64,000 bases of DNA from an uncultured Muribaculaceae bacterium (lineage in GTDB: Bacteria > Bacteroidota > Bacteroidia > Bacteroidales > Muribaculaceae). The stretch covers positions 62,001-126,000 of the forward strand of contig CAJUCW010000001.1 in NCBI GenBank assembly GCA_910585275.1, in the 5' to 3' direction. Position 1 is the stretch's first letter; each line of letters opens with the position of its first letter. Position numbers and translations under genes: made by a program. Positions 28,272-37,096 of the stretch are shown here, piece after piece. The notes under the pieces are model-generated. The model worked only from the letters and a program-made list of their open reading frames with translations, searched no databases and was not told where the DNA came from.

Positions 28272-28988
28272 TTAATGTGAATATATAAGGAAAATAGCCG
28301 GGCGTTTGTCGAAGTCGTATTTGGCTCCCTTCCATTTCGCCACCGGGCGCGACACGATTGTCTCCCTTTCAGGGTCGGTGATATCGCAAGCCACGCAGAG
28401 CATCGTGTCGCCCCTCAGCGAGCGCACGAGACTTTCCACCATCTTGTTGTTGCGGTATGGCGTTTCGATGAAAATCTGCGTCATGTCGAGCCGGCGCGAC
28501 AAAGCTTCAAGGTCTTTCAACCTCTTTTCCCTCTCCTTCGGCTCGATGGGGAGATAGCCGTTGAAACTGAATCCCTGGCCGTTGAACCCGGAAGCCATCA
28601 ACGCCATCAGTATGCTCGAAGGCCCTACGAGAGGCACCACCTTCAATCCTTCCCTCTGGGCTATGCTCACAGCTACGGCCCCGGGGTCGGCCACCGCCGG
28701 ACATCCCGCCTCGCTCATAACCCCTACCGGCAGGCCGCCACGCAGAGGCTCAAGATATGAACCGACCTCCGCGAGGTTGGTGTGGCGGTTAAGTTCATAG
28801 AATGTGGTGGCGGCGATGTCGAAAGCCGGGTCGCATTTCTTAAGAAACCGTCTGGCCGTCCTCACGTTCTCCACTATGAAATGGCGTATGCCCCTGATTA
28901 TGTCGATGTTTCCGTCGGGCAACGTGTCGCGGAGCGGGGCGTCGCTTATGTTCACAGGAATGAGGTATAGTGCTGCTGCAAGTTTCAT
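28272..28988 (-). CDS. SAM-dependent methyltransferase, RsmI/tetrapyrrole methylase family
   Basis: A 238-residue protein of the tetrapyrrole-methylase fold, in the subgroup near RsmI (16S rRNA 2'-O-methylation at C1402). Recognisable segments are VGVMSEAGCPAVADPG and VVPLVGPSSILMALMASGF, followed by IFIETPYRNN. The first residues (ALYLIPVNI) differ from true RsmI, so the substrate is uncertain. Its -7 box lies five bases before the ATG. Confidence 0.82.
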   Translation of the reverse strand: MKLAAALYLIPVNISDAPLRDTLPDGNIDIIRGIRHFIVENVRTARRFLKKCDPAFDIAATTFYELNRHTNLAEVGSYLEPLRGGLPVGVMSEAGCPAVADPGAVAVSIAQREGLKVVPLVGPSSILMALMASGFNGQGFSFNGYLPIEPKEREKRLKDLEALSRRLDMTQIFIETPYRNNKMVESLVRSLRGDTMLCVACDITDPERETIVSRPVAKWKGAKYDFDKRPAIFLIYSH

Positions 28989-28993
28989 AAATA

Positions 28994-29001
28994 CAAAATT
29001 A
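28994..29001 (-). promoter_or_regulatory. -7 box of the RsmI-like gene, leaderless geometry
   Basis: The minus strand reads TAATTTTG, five bases before the ATG at 28988. Confidence 0.5.
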
Positions 29002-29016
29002 ATAAAAAATTTTTAC

Positions 29017-29024
29017 TACTTTTG
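29017..29024 (+). promoter_or_regulatory. -7 box of the rRNA m5C methyltransferase gene
   Basis: TACTTTTG, 34 bases before the ATG at 29059. It is divergent from the minus-strand box at 28994. Confidence 0.5.
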
Positions 29025-29058
29025 CAAAATCAATAAAGTAATTGTTTTTTCCACAATT

Positions 29059-30348
29059 ATGGAGCTCCCTTCAGGATTCATAGAAATGATGCGCCGCCTT
29101 CTCGGCGACGACGCCGACGCCTTCTTCCTCGCCATGGAGAAAGCCCCAGTGGTGTCGGTGAGGCTCAACGGCAGAAAGCCGTCGGATGCGTTCGACGGTT
29201 GCAGGGCGGTGAAATGGTGCCGACAGGGGCGTTATCTCGAAAGCCGCCCCATATTTACGCTCGACCCGCTGCTTCATGCGGGGGCATATTACGTGCAGGA
29301 TGCCTCGTCGATGATCCATTATGAAACAGTAAAGAGGATACTTGCCTCGCTTGCCGGCAACGGTGAGGGAGATGGCAACGACATTCCGCTCAGCGTGCTC
29401 GACCTTTGTGCGGCACCCGGTGGTAAAACCACGGCGATGATTGATGCGCTACCCGACGGCTCACGCATCGTTGCCAACGAATATGTGGGGAAACGGGCCG
29501 CCATCCTTAAAGAGAACCTTACCAAATGGGGTTATCCCTACGCGAGTGTCACCAACCGCGATTCCTCATGGTTCGCCGCCAACGGCGACCGTTTCGACAT
29601 CGTAGCCGTGGATGCCCCGTGTTCCGGGGAAGGGATGATGAGGAAAGACCTCGATGCCGTGGCCCAATGGTCGCCGCAACTGATTGCGCAGTGCGCCACG
29701 CTTCAAAGGGAGATTTTAGGGAATGCGGTGAAGGCTTTGAAACCGGGTGGGTTCCTTATCTATTCCACCTGCACGTTCAACACAGAAGAAAACGAGAGGA
29801 ATGCGGAATTTATCAGAGACGAACTGGGATTGATACCGTTCGACCTCGATTTCCCGAAGGAATGGGGCATTCCGGGGGGTATCGGTACGTCGCTTCCGGT
29901 GTATCGGTTCATGCCCCACAAAACGGAAGGGGAAGGATTGTTTCTGGCAGTGTTCCACAAACCGGGGGAATTCGAGCCAAGCAACCTCTCGCGAACGGTT
30001 GCGGCGTTCCCGACTGTCAAAAGGAGGGAGACAGCGGTTTCTAAGAAAGGGGGACGTAAAGAGAGGGGTGTAAAGCCGATTGCCGGCAAAAAGGAAACCC
30101 AAGACATACCGGAAATGGAAGAGATTCTGTCGGTGGCTTTCGACCGCTCCCGTTATCCCTTGGCAGAGCTGACGAAGGAGCAGGCGGTGGCCTATCTTAG
30201 GAGGGAATCGGTGGTGCTGTCGGCCGACGTGCCGAAAGGGATAGCGATAGTCACCTACAAGGGGTTGCCGCTCGGCCCCGTAAAAAACATCGGCACCCGC
30301 GCCAACAACCTCTACCCCAAAGCGTGGCGCATCCTCATCCAACCATAA
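29059..30348 (+). CDS. rRNA cytosine-C5 methyltransferase, NOL1/NOP2/Sun (RsmF-like)
   Basis: A SAM-dependent enzyme that forms 5-methylcytosine in rRNA. The start at 29059 (MELPSGFIEMM) gives 429 residues; the frame stays open to 28804 but crosses the promoter. The SAM site is LDLCAAPGGKTT, the first Cys motif VDAPCSGEGMMRKD, and the catalytic Cys is in YSTCTFNTEENE. A C-terminal RsmF-type domain (FDRSRYPLAELTKEQAVAYL) suggests 16S rRNA as target. Confidence 0.92.
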   Translation: MELPSGFIEMMRRLLGDDADAFFLAMEKAPVVSVRLNGRKPSDAFDGCRAVKWCRQGRYLESRPIFTLDPLLHAGAYYVQDASSMIHYETVKRILASLAGNGEGDGNDIPLSVLDLCAAPGGKTTAMIDALPDGSRIVANEYVGKRAAILKENLTKWGYPYASVTNRDSSWFAANGDRFDIVAVDAPCSGEGMMRKDLDAVAQWSPQLIAQCATLQREILGNAVKALKPGGFLIYSTCTFNTEENERNAEFIRDELGLIPFDLDFPKEWGIPGGIGTSLPVYRFMPHKTEGEGLFLAVFHKPGEFEPSNLSRTVAAFPTVKRRETAVSKKGGRKERGVKPIAGKKETQDIPEMEEILSVAFDRSRYPLAELTKEQAVAYLRRESVVLSADVPKGIAIVTYKGLPLGPVKNIGTRANNLYPKAWRILIQP

Positions 30349-30376
30349 CAACACCATCCACTCCAACACCTTTACT

Positions 30377-30527
30377 CCAACCAGAACAACCAGGACAATT
30401 ATATAAACCAACCAGAACAACCAAGAACAACCAGAGTGTTTTTTAATAATTCTGGTTGTCCTTGGTTGTTCTGGTTGGAGCATCAACTGTTGGCCAGGTT
30501 GGTTATTTATTGGGTTGTTCTGGTTGG
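30377..30527. repeat. Nested inverted-repeat array upstream of hipBA
   Basis: Inner arms of 28 bases (30408-30435 and 30451-30478) pair with one mismatch around a 15-base loop. Outer 15-base arms (30377-30391 and 30513-30527, CCAACCAGAACAACC) pair perfectly. It starts 29 bases after the methyltransferase stop. The same words recur after hipA and near 63.0 kb. Confidence 0.9.
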
Positions 30528-30531
30528 ATGA

Positions 30532-30563
30532 TTTGGTTTTATCGGATTATTGTTGTATTTTTG
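30532..30563 (+). promoter_or_regulatory. Promoter of hipBA
   Basis: TTTG, 20 bases, TATTTTTG: both boxes match the consensus exactly. Confidence 0.8.
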
Positions 30564-30570
30564 CAGCTAC

Positions 30571-30596
30571 AACATTAACTAATGTTATTGTTAATG
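30571..30596 (+). promoter_or_regulatory. Candidate HipB operator
   Basis: AACATTA-ac-TAATGTT is a perfect palindrome (30571-30586). It overlaps a second one, CATTAAC-N10-GTTAATG (30573-30596). Both lie just after the predicted RNA start and before hipB, as expected for autorepression. Confidence 0.5.
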
Positions 30597-30627
30597 CCAT
30601 TTTAATACTATAAATATAAAGTTAGCT

Positions 30628-30936
30628 ATGTTTATAAGCGAAGCATTGGCTCCTGCCGAGATTATCCGTAATCTGGGGATTAGATTCCGGGAATACCGGA
30701 TGCGTAAGAACCTGACACAAAAAGAGGTGGCGGAAATGACAGCTATGAGCATACCGACCATCTACAAATTCGAGACCGGACGTATGACCGATATGTCGAT
30801 GGCAACATTTCTCAAACTTCTCAGAGCAATCGGTATCGAAAACAACTGGCAAACCCTGATTCCGGAACTTCCGGAATCACCTTACATGTATAAAGCCGAC
30901 AAAAAGAAACAACGGATAAGACACCCTCGAAAATGA
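30628..30936 (+). CDS. hipB: HipB-like antitoxin, XRE-family regulator
   Basis: A 102-residue helix-turn-helix protein. The XRE domain spans about residues 16-75 (IRFREYRMRKNLTQKEVAEMT split around LTQKEVAEM, then SIPTIYKFETGRM). A basic tail (KKKQRIRHPRK) follows. It should bind the operator upstream and neutralise HipA. Its stop overlaps the hipA start by four bases (ATGA), the usual antitoxin-first coupling. Confidence 0.9.
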   Translation: MFISEALAPAEIIRNLGIRFREYRMRKNLTQKEVAEMTAMSIPTIYKFETGRMTDMSMATFLKLLRAIGIENNWQTLIPELPESPYMYKADKKKQRIRHPRK

Positions 30937-32420
30937 ATATACTTAAAGTAATGCTATGGGGAAATGAAATAGGTCGCCTTGTTTGGGACTCCGCCAAAAG
31001 AACAACTTATTTCATGTTCAATCCGGAATGTGCCAACATACCGGACATAGCCCCCCTTATTCTTCCGAAAAACAAGCGCGACATTACTATCCCATCTTAC
31101 GGCGACTCAAGACGATTGTATCAAGGGCTGCCACCATTTATCGCAGACTCCCTACCTGATTCATGGGGAAACAAATTATTTGACAAATGGATCCGTCACA
31201 ATCACATCTCCCGTGGGAACGTTACGCCCTTATATAAACTCATGTTTATCGGTAAACGTGGAATGGGCGCACTCGAATTCGAACCGGCAGCAAAAGAATT
31301 GAAACATACACAAAAAGTGGATTTGCAGGCACTCTATAACATGTCTCTCGAAATTATGAACGAACGGGAAAATATAAGATTTGATGCCTCCGACAATATT
31401 ACCCTCCATACCCTTCTGGCTATGGGCACTTCCGCCGGAGGCCGACAAATGAAAGTGATTGTGGCATTGAATCCTTCCACCGGAGAGATTCGTTCAGGAC
31501 AAATAGACGGACTTGCAGGGTTTGATTACTGCATAATTAAATTTGAAGATGAAATAATGCCTTCATCGGAAATCGAGATGGCATACCATGACATGGCAAT
31601 CGATTGTGGCATTGAAATGGAGAAATGTGCATTGTTCAAAATCGAAGGGATTTATCATTTTCTCACTCACAGGTTCGACAGAAAGGCCGGTAAGAAAGTC
31701 CATACACAGACTTTGGCGGCTATAAATCCGGAAGCGGATTCGTATGAAGATATTTTCGCCACATGTCGTTCTCTCGCCTTATCGGAACAGGAGATTAATC
31801 AGATGTTCCGTCGTCTTGTTTTTAATGTACTTTCCAACAATACCGACGACCATAATAAAAATATTTCCTTCATTTTGGAGGAGGGAAAAAAATGGAAACT
31901 TGCACCCGCTTATGACTTGACATTCATATTCAACAGACATGGCAATGGTCCGGACACATACAGGTGTATGTCCATATATGGAAAGACCGAAGATATTTCG
32001 TGCGAAGACCTACTCTACTTTGCAAAAGAGAACAATATACGCAACGGAGGGGCAATAATCGAAGAGATTGCGAGGGTGTTGTCAAAATTTCCACTATATG
32101 CTGAAAGATACGGCATACCATTCCGATGGGGCGATATAATTCACCGCTCACTAACTAATAATCTAAGAAATTTTGGGTTTATAACTGATTTGGACCGGCT
32201 TACAGAATTTACCGGATCTTCCGGCCGCGTTTTTAGCCTTATCAATGTGTCAACAAACTCAAAAGGTTATTATGAAGTGTCAGCTACCGTCAACGGTAAA
32301 AAACGAAGAAGATTTATCAAACCGGATACCGTCGCATATTCCCGTTTATTAAAATTTGAAACCGGCGAATTAGGTAAATCCGACACTGTCAATCTATTTG
32401 AAGAAATCTTCTCAGACTAA
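30933..32420 (+). CDS. hipA: HipA-like serine/threonine kinase toxin
   Basis: In Escherichia coli, HipA phosphorylates glutamyl-tRNA synthetase and induces persistence. This protein has 495 residues. The N-terminal subdomain (FMFNPECANIPD, PPFIADSLPDSWG) is present. The Gly-rich loop GTSAGGRQMK lies near 165-174, the catalytic Asp in NNTDDHNKN (D305/D306) and the metal-binding Asp in APAYDLTF (D328). All kinase residues are therefore intact. About 60 C-terminal residues after ~430 (STNSKGYYEVSATVNGKKRR onward) form an extra basic beta-rich segment not in classical HipA. A second repeat array starts right after the stop. Confidence 0.9.
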   Translation: MNILKVMLWGNEIGRLVWDSAKRTTYFMFNPECANIPDIAPLILPKNKRDITIPSYGDSRRLYQGLPPFIADSLPDSWGNKLFDKWIRHNHISRGNVTPLYKLMFIGKRGMGALEFEPAAKELKHTQKVDLQALYNMSLEIMNERENIRFDASDNITLHTLLAMGTSAGGRQMKVIVALNPSTGEIRSGQIDGLAGFDYCIIKFEDEIMPSSEIEMAYHDMAIDCGIEMEKCALFKIEGIYHFLTHRFDRKAGKKVHTQTLAAINPEADSYEDIFATCRSLALSEQEINQMFRRLVFNVLSNNTDDHNKNISFILEEGKKWKLAPAYDLTFIFNRHGNGPDTYRCMSIYGKTEDISCEDLLYFAKENNIRNGGAIIEEIARVLSKFPLYAERYGIPFRWGDIIHRSLTNNLRNFGFITDLDRLTEFTGSSGRVFSLINVSTNSKGYYEVSATVNGKKRRRFIKPDTVAYSRLLKFETGELGKSDTVNLFEEIFSD

Positions 32421-32585
32421 ACCCAAACAACCAGTATATTTTAACTCAAACCAGGACAACCAGGACAATTTTATAAACCAACCAGAACAACCAAGTACAA
32501 CCAGAGCTTTTTTAAACTCAAACCAGAACAACCAAGGACAACCAGAATTATTTAAATCAATCTGGTTGTCCTGGTTGTTCTGGTT
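32421..32585. repeat. Inverted-repeat array downstream of hipA
   Basis: Words of the CCAGAACAACC type fill the segment. A 27-base arm at 32478-32504 pairs perfectly with 32604-32630 and again with 32647-32673. An inner arm at 32523-32546 pairs with 32561-32583, with one base of length difference. It begins directly at the hipA stop. Confidence 0.9.
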
Positions 32586-32695
32586 GGAGCAGCAACAGTT
32601 GGACTGGTTGTACTTGGTTGTTCTGGTTGGAGCAGCAACAGTTGGACTGGTTGTACTTGGTTGTTCTGGTTGGAGCAGCAACAGTTGGGCTGGTT
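32586..32695 (+). repeat. 43-bp tandem repeat, 2.6 copies
   Basis: Two identical 43-bp units (32586-32628 and 32629-32671) begin GGAGCAGCAACAGTTGGACT and end TTGTTCTGGTT. A partial third with one change runs to 32695, eight bases before the copA -7 box. Confidence 0.95.
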
Positions 32696-32702
32696 AGATA
32701 AA

Positions 32703-32710
32703 TATTTTTG
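32703..32710 (+). promoter_or_regulatory. -7 box of the copper ATPase gene
   Basis: TATTTTTG, four bases before the ATG at 32715. No TTTG sits at the right distance, because the repeat array occupies the -33 region. Confidence 0.45.
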
Positions 32711-32714
32711 GGGG

Positions 32715-34961
32715 ATGGAGCGTTGTTATTGTATGGGAAATAGAATTGAAAAAGGTGTGTTCCCGGTGACGGGAATGATGTGCGCCGTGTGCGCAGGCAC
32801 GGTGGAGAAGACCGTGGCCGGATGCGACGGAGTCTCCGAGGCTTCCGTGAACTTTGCGGGTTCAGAGGTTTCTATCTCCTGGAACCCCGACGTAACTTCC
32901 CCTCAGAAAGTGGCGCAGGCCGTGAGGGAAGCCGGCTATGAGATGATTGTGGAGGATTCCGTGGCAAAAGCCGTGGAAGAGAAAGAGAAGGCGGAGCAAC
33001 GTCAATACCGCCGCATGAAGCGCGACCTTATCGTTGCATGGACACTTACCCTACCCCTCTCGGCGATATGCATGCTGCATATCCATTTTCCGGGCGACTC
33101 CATAGTGATGATGCTCCTCTCGTTGGGGGTAATGGCGTTCAGCGGACGACGTTTCTACGTCAACGGTTTCCGTCATCTTGCCTCGCGGCGCCCCGACATG
33201 GACTCGCTCGTGGCGGTGTCAACCCTCGTGAGCTTCCTCTTTTCTCTTTTCAACACATTCTTTCCGGAGTTCTTTACCTCGCGGGGCATCCCCGCCGACC
33301 TTTATTATGAAGCGTCGGCGATGATCATAGCCTTCGTGCTTACCGGCAAATTCATGGAAAGCCGCGCCAAGCGCAACACGGGGACAGCCATAAAAGCCCT
33401 CATGGGTCTCCAGCCCTCGGAAGCGCAGGTGGTTGACGCCAACGGCAACCTCAAGACCGTAAAGATAAGCGAAATCACCCCCGGCACATTCATTTCCGTA
33501 AGACCCGGGGAAAGGATACCCGTTGACGGCATCGTAAAGAGCGGAATGTCGTCGGTTGACGAAAGCATGCTCACCGGCGAACCTGAAGGAGTGGAGAAAA
33601 CACCGGGCGACCATGTGTCGGCGGGCACGCTCAACACCAACGGCTCAATAACGGTGGAGGCGATGAAAGTTGGCACCAACACGGAACTGGCCCGCATCAT
33701 CGACTGCGTGCGCCGGGCGCAAGGGTCGAAAGCACCGGTGCAACGTCTCGTTGACAAAATAAGCGCGGTTTTTGTGCCTACCGTAATCGGTATCGCCATA
33801 CTTACCTTCTGCATCTGGGCGGCATTCGGCACCGCCTACATACCGATGGCAGTGCTTGCGGCCGTGTCGGTGCTCGTGATAGCATGTCCGTGCGCTCTCG
33901 GACTCGCCACCCCCACCGCCGTGATGGTGGGCATAGGACGTGGCGCAAGGAGCGGAATACTCGTAAAAGAGGCCTCCGCCCTCGAACTGCTCAAAAAAAC
34001 AGATGTATTGGCCATCGACAAGACAGGGACTCTCACGGAAGGGAAGCCTGCCGTTAAAGCCACCTATCCGGAAGGGGAAGTAGCCTTCAACCTCCTCCAG
34101 GCCATTTATTCGCTTGAGAAGCGTTCCACCCATCCCCTGTCGGACGCAATCATCGACTGGGCTACCGCAACCGCGACAGCCCTCAAAGACATCGCGCCGG
34201 AGAAGTTCGATTACATACCCGGAATGGGGATGAGAGGCGAGGTGAACGGACATGAGGTGTGGATAGGCAACGAGGCTCTTGCCAAGTCATTGGGGCTACG
34301 CATTCCGGAAAAAATGAAAGATACATGCGGGAAATGGGCATCGGAAGGAGCCGGAGTCGTGATTGCCGGCGACGGAAACGGGGCGTTGCTGGCCCTGAAG
34401 GTTTCCGACACGATACGTCCCGATGCCGGGGAGACGGTCGCCACGCTCCGGAAGATGGGTGTAAAGACAGTGTTGCTGACGGGTGACCGCCGTGAGACGG
34501 CACTCTTCGTGGCGAAGGAAACAGGTATTGAAGAAGTGATTTCCGACGTGCTTCCGCAAGGGAAGCAGGATGCCATAGCACAACTGAAAAAAGGAGGTAA
34601 ATACGTGGCGATGGCCGGCGACGGCATCAACGATTCGCAGGCCCTTGCCGAAGCCGACGTGTCGATTGCCATGGGAGGAGGAAGCGACATTGCGATAGAA
34701 GTGGCGCAACTCACAATTGTATCGGGAAGGCTCATGTATATCCCGAAAGCCCTCAGACTCTCAGCGGCGACGCTCCGAATCATCAAGGAGAACCTTTTCT
34801 GGGCGTTTATCTATAATGTGATAGGAATACCGGTGGCAGCCGGCGCGCTCTATCCCTTCACGGGGATGATGCTCTCGCCAATGTTGGCTTCCGCCGCGAT
34901 GGCGTTTTCATCGGTTTGCGTGGTAGCCAATTCGCTCAGGCTTAACAGAATGAAGGTGTAA
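32715..34961 (+). CDS. copA: Heavy-metal P1B-type ATPase, copper exporter type
   Basis: An inner-membrane ATPase that exports Cu(I) or a similar ion. One N-terminal HMA domain has the CAVC metal site (Cys23, Cys26). The transmembrane metal site is CPCALG (Cys391, Cys393), the phosphorylated Asp is D435 in DKTGTLTEG, and the hinge is GDGINDSQAL. These mark the Cu(I) group. Two starts are possible: 32715, four bases after the -7 box and so leaderless, or 32733 (MGNRIEKG). I prefer 32715 because six other genes here share that spacing. The protein has 748 residues from this start. Confidence 0.93.
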   Translation: MERCYCMGNRIEKGVFPVTGMMCAVCAGTVEKTVAGCDGVSEASVNFAGSEVSISWNPDVTSPQKVAQAVREAGYEMIVEDSVAKAVEEKEKAEQRQYRRMKRDLIVAWTLTLPLSAICMLHIHFPGDSIVMMLLSLGVMAFSGRRFYVNGFRHLASRRPDMDSLVAVSTLVSFLFSLFNTFFPEFFTSRGIPADLYYEASAMIIAFVLTGKFMESRAKRNTGTAIKALMGLQPSEAQVVDANGNLKTVKISEITPGTFISVRPGERIPVDGIVKSGMSSVDESMLTGEPEGVEKTPGDHVSAGTLNTNGSITVEAMKVGTNTELARIIDCVRRAQGSKAPVQRLVDKISAVFVPTVIGIAILTFCIWAAFGTAYIPMAVLAAVSVLVIACPCALGLATPTAVMVGIGRGARSGILVKEASALELLKKTDVLAIDKTGTLTEGKPAVKATYPEGEVAFNLLQAIYSLEKRSTHPLSDAIIDWATATATALKDIAPEKFDYIPGMGMRGEVNGHEVWIGNEALAKSLGLRIPEKMKDTCGKWASEGAGVVIAGDGNGALLALKVSDTIRPDAGETVATLRKMGVKTVLLTGDRRETALFVAKETGIEEVISDVLPQGKQDAIAQLKKGGKYVAMAGDGINDSQALAEADVSIAMGGGSDIAIEVAQLTIVSGRLMYIPKALRLSAATLRIIKENLFWAFIYNVIGIPVAAGALYPFTGMMLSPMLASAAMAFSSVCVVANSLRLNRMKV

Positions 34962-35152
34962 GGTTTAGGGTTTAGGTGGGGGTTAAAGTTTAAGGTTTAA
35001 GGATTGGGTAGGGTTTAAAGTTTAAGGTTTAGGTAGGAATGGGGTTTAAAGTTTAAGGTTTAAAGTTTAGAGAAGTGTATATGCTTTTGACGCAAGTCAA
35101 CGCTATTATCTAAACCTTAAACCTTAAACTTTAAACCTTAAACTTTAAACCC
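34962..35152. repeat. TTTAAGG/CCTTAAA inverted repeat with conserved core, copy 1
   Basis: The left half reiterates GGTTTAAGGTTTAAAG-type words and the right half their complement, so the whole can fold back. The centre (35065-35116) is a 52-base core starting GTTTAGAGAAGTGT and ending CTATTATCTAAACC. A matching core occurs at 60.66 kb. It fills the space between the convergent copA and cysS stops. Confidence 0.9.
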
Positions 35153-35175
35153 TTACAAATAAATCTGCCAAACCT

Positions 35176-36651
35176 TTACTTAAGGCTCCACTCGACACCG
35201 TTTTTGGTGTCTTTCACGTCGAAGCCGAGAGCGGCGAGTTTGTCGCGGATAAGGTCGGACGTAGCCCAGTCTTTCGCAGACTTTGCATTCTTGCGGATTT
35301 CCATCAGAAGGTCAACCGCACCTTCGTAGGCCTTGGCTGCTCCGGAATTGTCGGCATCGCCCGCCATCCTCATGCCGAGGATTTCCACGAGGAAGACATC
35401 GAACAGATGGCGCAATTTCGCGATATCCTCGCCCGACAGCTTAACGCTGCCGTCAGAAGCGGCGTTGATAATCTTGCAGGCTTCGAAAAGCTGCGCTATC
35501 ACCTGAGGCGTGTTGAGGTCGTCGTCCATCGCCTCGTAGCACTTCGTAAGGAAGTCGGGCACCTCAACCGACGATTTCTCAGCCGGTAGAAGGGCCTGCA
35601 GGCGTCGGTAGCCGTCGGTAATCTTCTGGAGCGCCTTCTCAGCCGCCTGGAGAGCAGCGTTGGAGAAGTCAACCGTAGAGCGGTATTGCGCCTGAAGGAT
35701 GAAGAAGCGTATCACCATAGGGGAATAAGCCTGCTCCAGGAGGGGATGCGAACCATCGAAAAATTGTTCGAGGGTGATGAAATTGTTGTAGCTCTTCCCC
35801 ATCTTCTTCCCGTTGATGGTAATCATATTGTTGTGGACCCAATATTTGACGGCCTCATGTCCCTGCGCCGCCACGCTCTGCGCAATCTCGCATTCGTGGT
35901 GAGGGAAAAGGAGGTCGAGTCCGCCGCCGTGGATGTCGAAAGTCTCACCAAGATATTTCTCGCCCATGGTGGAGCATTCGAGATGCCATCCGGGGAAACC
36001 TTCGCTCCATGGAGAAGGCCAATGCATGATATGTTCGGGCGAAGCTTTCTTCCAGAGGGCGAAATCAAGAGGATTACGTTTCTCCTCCTGGCCGTCGAGG
36101 GCGCGGGTGGTCGAAAGGAGGTCTTCGATGTTTCTTCCCGACAGTTTGCCATACCGGTGGTCGCCGTTATATTTCTGCACATCGAAATATACGGAGCCGT
36201 TGCTCTCGTAGGCATATCCGGCATCGAGAATCTTCTTTACATATTCAATCTGCTCGATGATATGGCCAGAAGCGTGGGGCTCGATGCTCGGCGGAAGCAC
36301 GTTGAGCGCCTCCATGTCGTGGTGATAGCGGTTGAGATACAGCTGCACCACCTCCATCGGTTCGAGCTGTTCGAGGCGAGCTTTCTTCGCCACCTTGTCC
36401 TCGCCCGAGTCGGCGTCGTGCTCGAGATGGCCCACGTCGGTGATGTTTCTGACGTAGCGCACCTTATACCCCAGGTGACGCAGATAGCGGAAAAGGATGT
36501 CGAAAGTGATTGCGGGCCGGGCGTGACCCAAGTGTGCGTCGCCATACACAGTCGGACCGCACACATACATGCCCACATGACCTTCATGAATAGGCTTGAA
36601 AGGCTGCTTGATGCGCGTGAGCGAGTTGTAGAGCGTAAGGTTATTGTCCAT
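35176..36651 (-). CDS. cysS: Cysteinyl-tRNA synthetase
   Basis: A cytoplasmic class I synthetase of 491 residues that charges tRNA-Cys. The N-terminal GPTVYGDAHLGHAR holds the HIGH motif and the zinc Cys (YVCGPTVY). GWHLECSTMG and HHECEIAQS carry further zinc ligands. The KMSKS motif is KMGKSYNN. A DALR anticodon-binding domain lies at the end. Confidence 0.97.
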   Translation of the reverse strand: MDNNLTLYNSLTRIKQPFKPIHEGHVGMYVCGPTVYGDAHLGHARPAITFDILFRYLRHLGYKVRYVRNITDVGHLEHDADSGEDKVAKKARLEQLEPMEVVQLYLNRYHHDMEALNVLPPSIEPHASGHIIEQIEYVKKILDAGYAYESNGSVYFDVQKYNGDHRYGKLSGRNIEDLLSTTRALDGQEEKRNPLDFALWKKASPEHIMHWPSPWSEGFPGWHLECSTMGEKYLGETFDIHGGGLDLLFPHHECEIAQSVAAQGHEAVKYWVHNNMITINGKKMGKSYNNFITLEQFFDGSHPLLEQAYSPMVIRFFILQAQYRSTVDFSNAALQAAEKALQKITDGYRRLQALLPAEKSSVEVPDFLTKCYEAMDDDLNTPQVIAQLFEACKIINAASDGSVKLSGEDIAKLRHLFDVFLVEILGMRMAGDADNSGAAKAYEGAVDLLMEIRKNAKSAKDWATSDLIRDKLAALGFDVKDTKNGVEWSLK

Positions 36652-36667
36652 GTCTATAAATTGATAT

Positions 36668-36705
36668 GAGTGGAAACGCCGGTTACAGGGCCTGCATTTC
36701 CACTC
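36668..36705 (-). terminator. Hairpin terminator after DUF3467
   Basis: Stem GAGTGGAAA / TTTCCACTC around a 20-base loop, between the DUF3467 and cysS genes on the minus strand. Confidence 0.6.
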
Positions 36706-36727
36706 TTAACTTTTTTATCAGTCTTTA

Positions 36728-37030
36728 TCAGTTGTTGCCGATTGCCGGGTTCTTGCCGCCACGGGGCTGGATTTCGCCGAACTGGGCCTCATACTTCTTG
36801 ATGTTGTCAGTGAGAGCGAACATGAGCTGCTTGGCGTTTTCGGGGCTCATGATCACGCGGCTCACCACGGGAGCCTGCGGCATGCCGGGAGCCGCGAAGA
36901 TGAAGTCGATGAGGAACTCGTTGGGGCCGTGGCCGATCATAGCAAGGTTGCTGTATTTTCCGTCGGCCATTTCAGGGCGGAGCTGAATCTGAAGCTGATT
37001 CTTGTTCTGGTTGTTGTCTGGTGTTGCCAT
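36728..37030 (-). CDS. DUF3467 family protein
   Basis: A 100-residue cytoplasmic protein of a small Bacteroidetes-rich family of unknown function. The core has the family features YSNLAMIGHGPNEFLIDF and VVSRVIMSPENAKQLMFAL. The ends are Gln/Asn-rich and disordered. A TATCTTCG -7 box is at 37078-37085, minus strand. Confidence 0.88.
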   Translation of the reverse strand: MATPDNNQNKNQLQIQLRPEMADGKYSNLAMIGHGPNEFLIDFIFAAPGMPQAPVVSRVIMSPENAKQLMFALTDNIKKYEAQFGEIQPRGGKNPAIGNN

Positions 37031-37096
37031 ATTTATTGTTTGTTAATTTTTGGTTTTTGATTCCTTTTTACGGAACGCGAAGATAATGAAAAAGGA

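Noticed and set aside
30349..30540. CRISPR array beside hipBA
   Set aside because: The units are nested inverted repeats and words of varying length, without uniform spacers or cas genes.
32586..32695. CRISPR or phage attachment site at the 43-bp repeat
   Set aside because: The units adjoin directly with no spacers, and there is no integrase or tRNA nearby.
32661..32714. Upstream ATG of the copper ATPase gene at 32661
   Set aside because: It lies inside the tandem repeat and before the -7 box, so it would not be transcribed.
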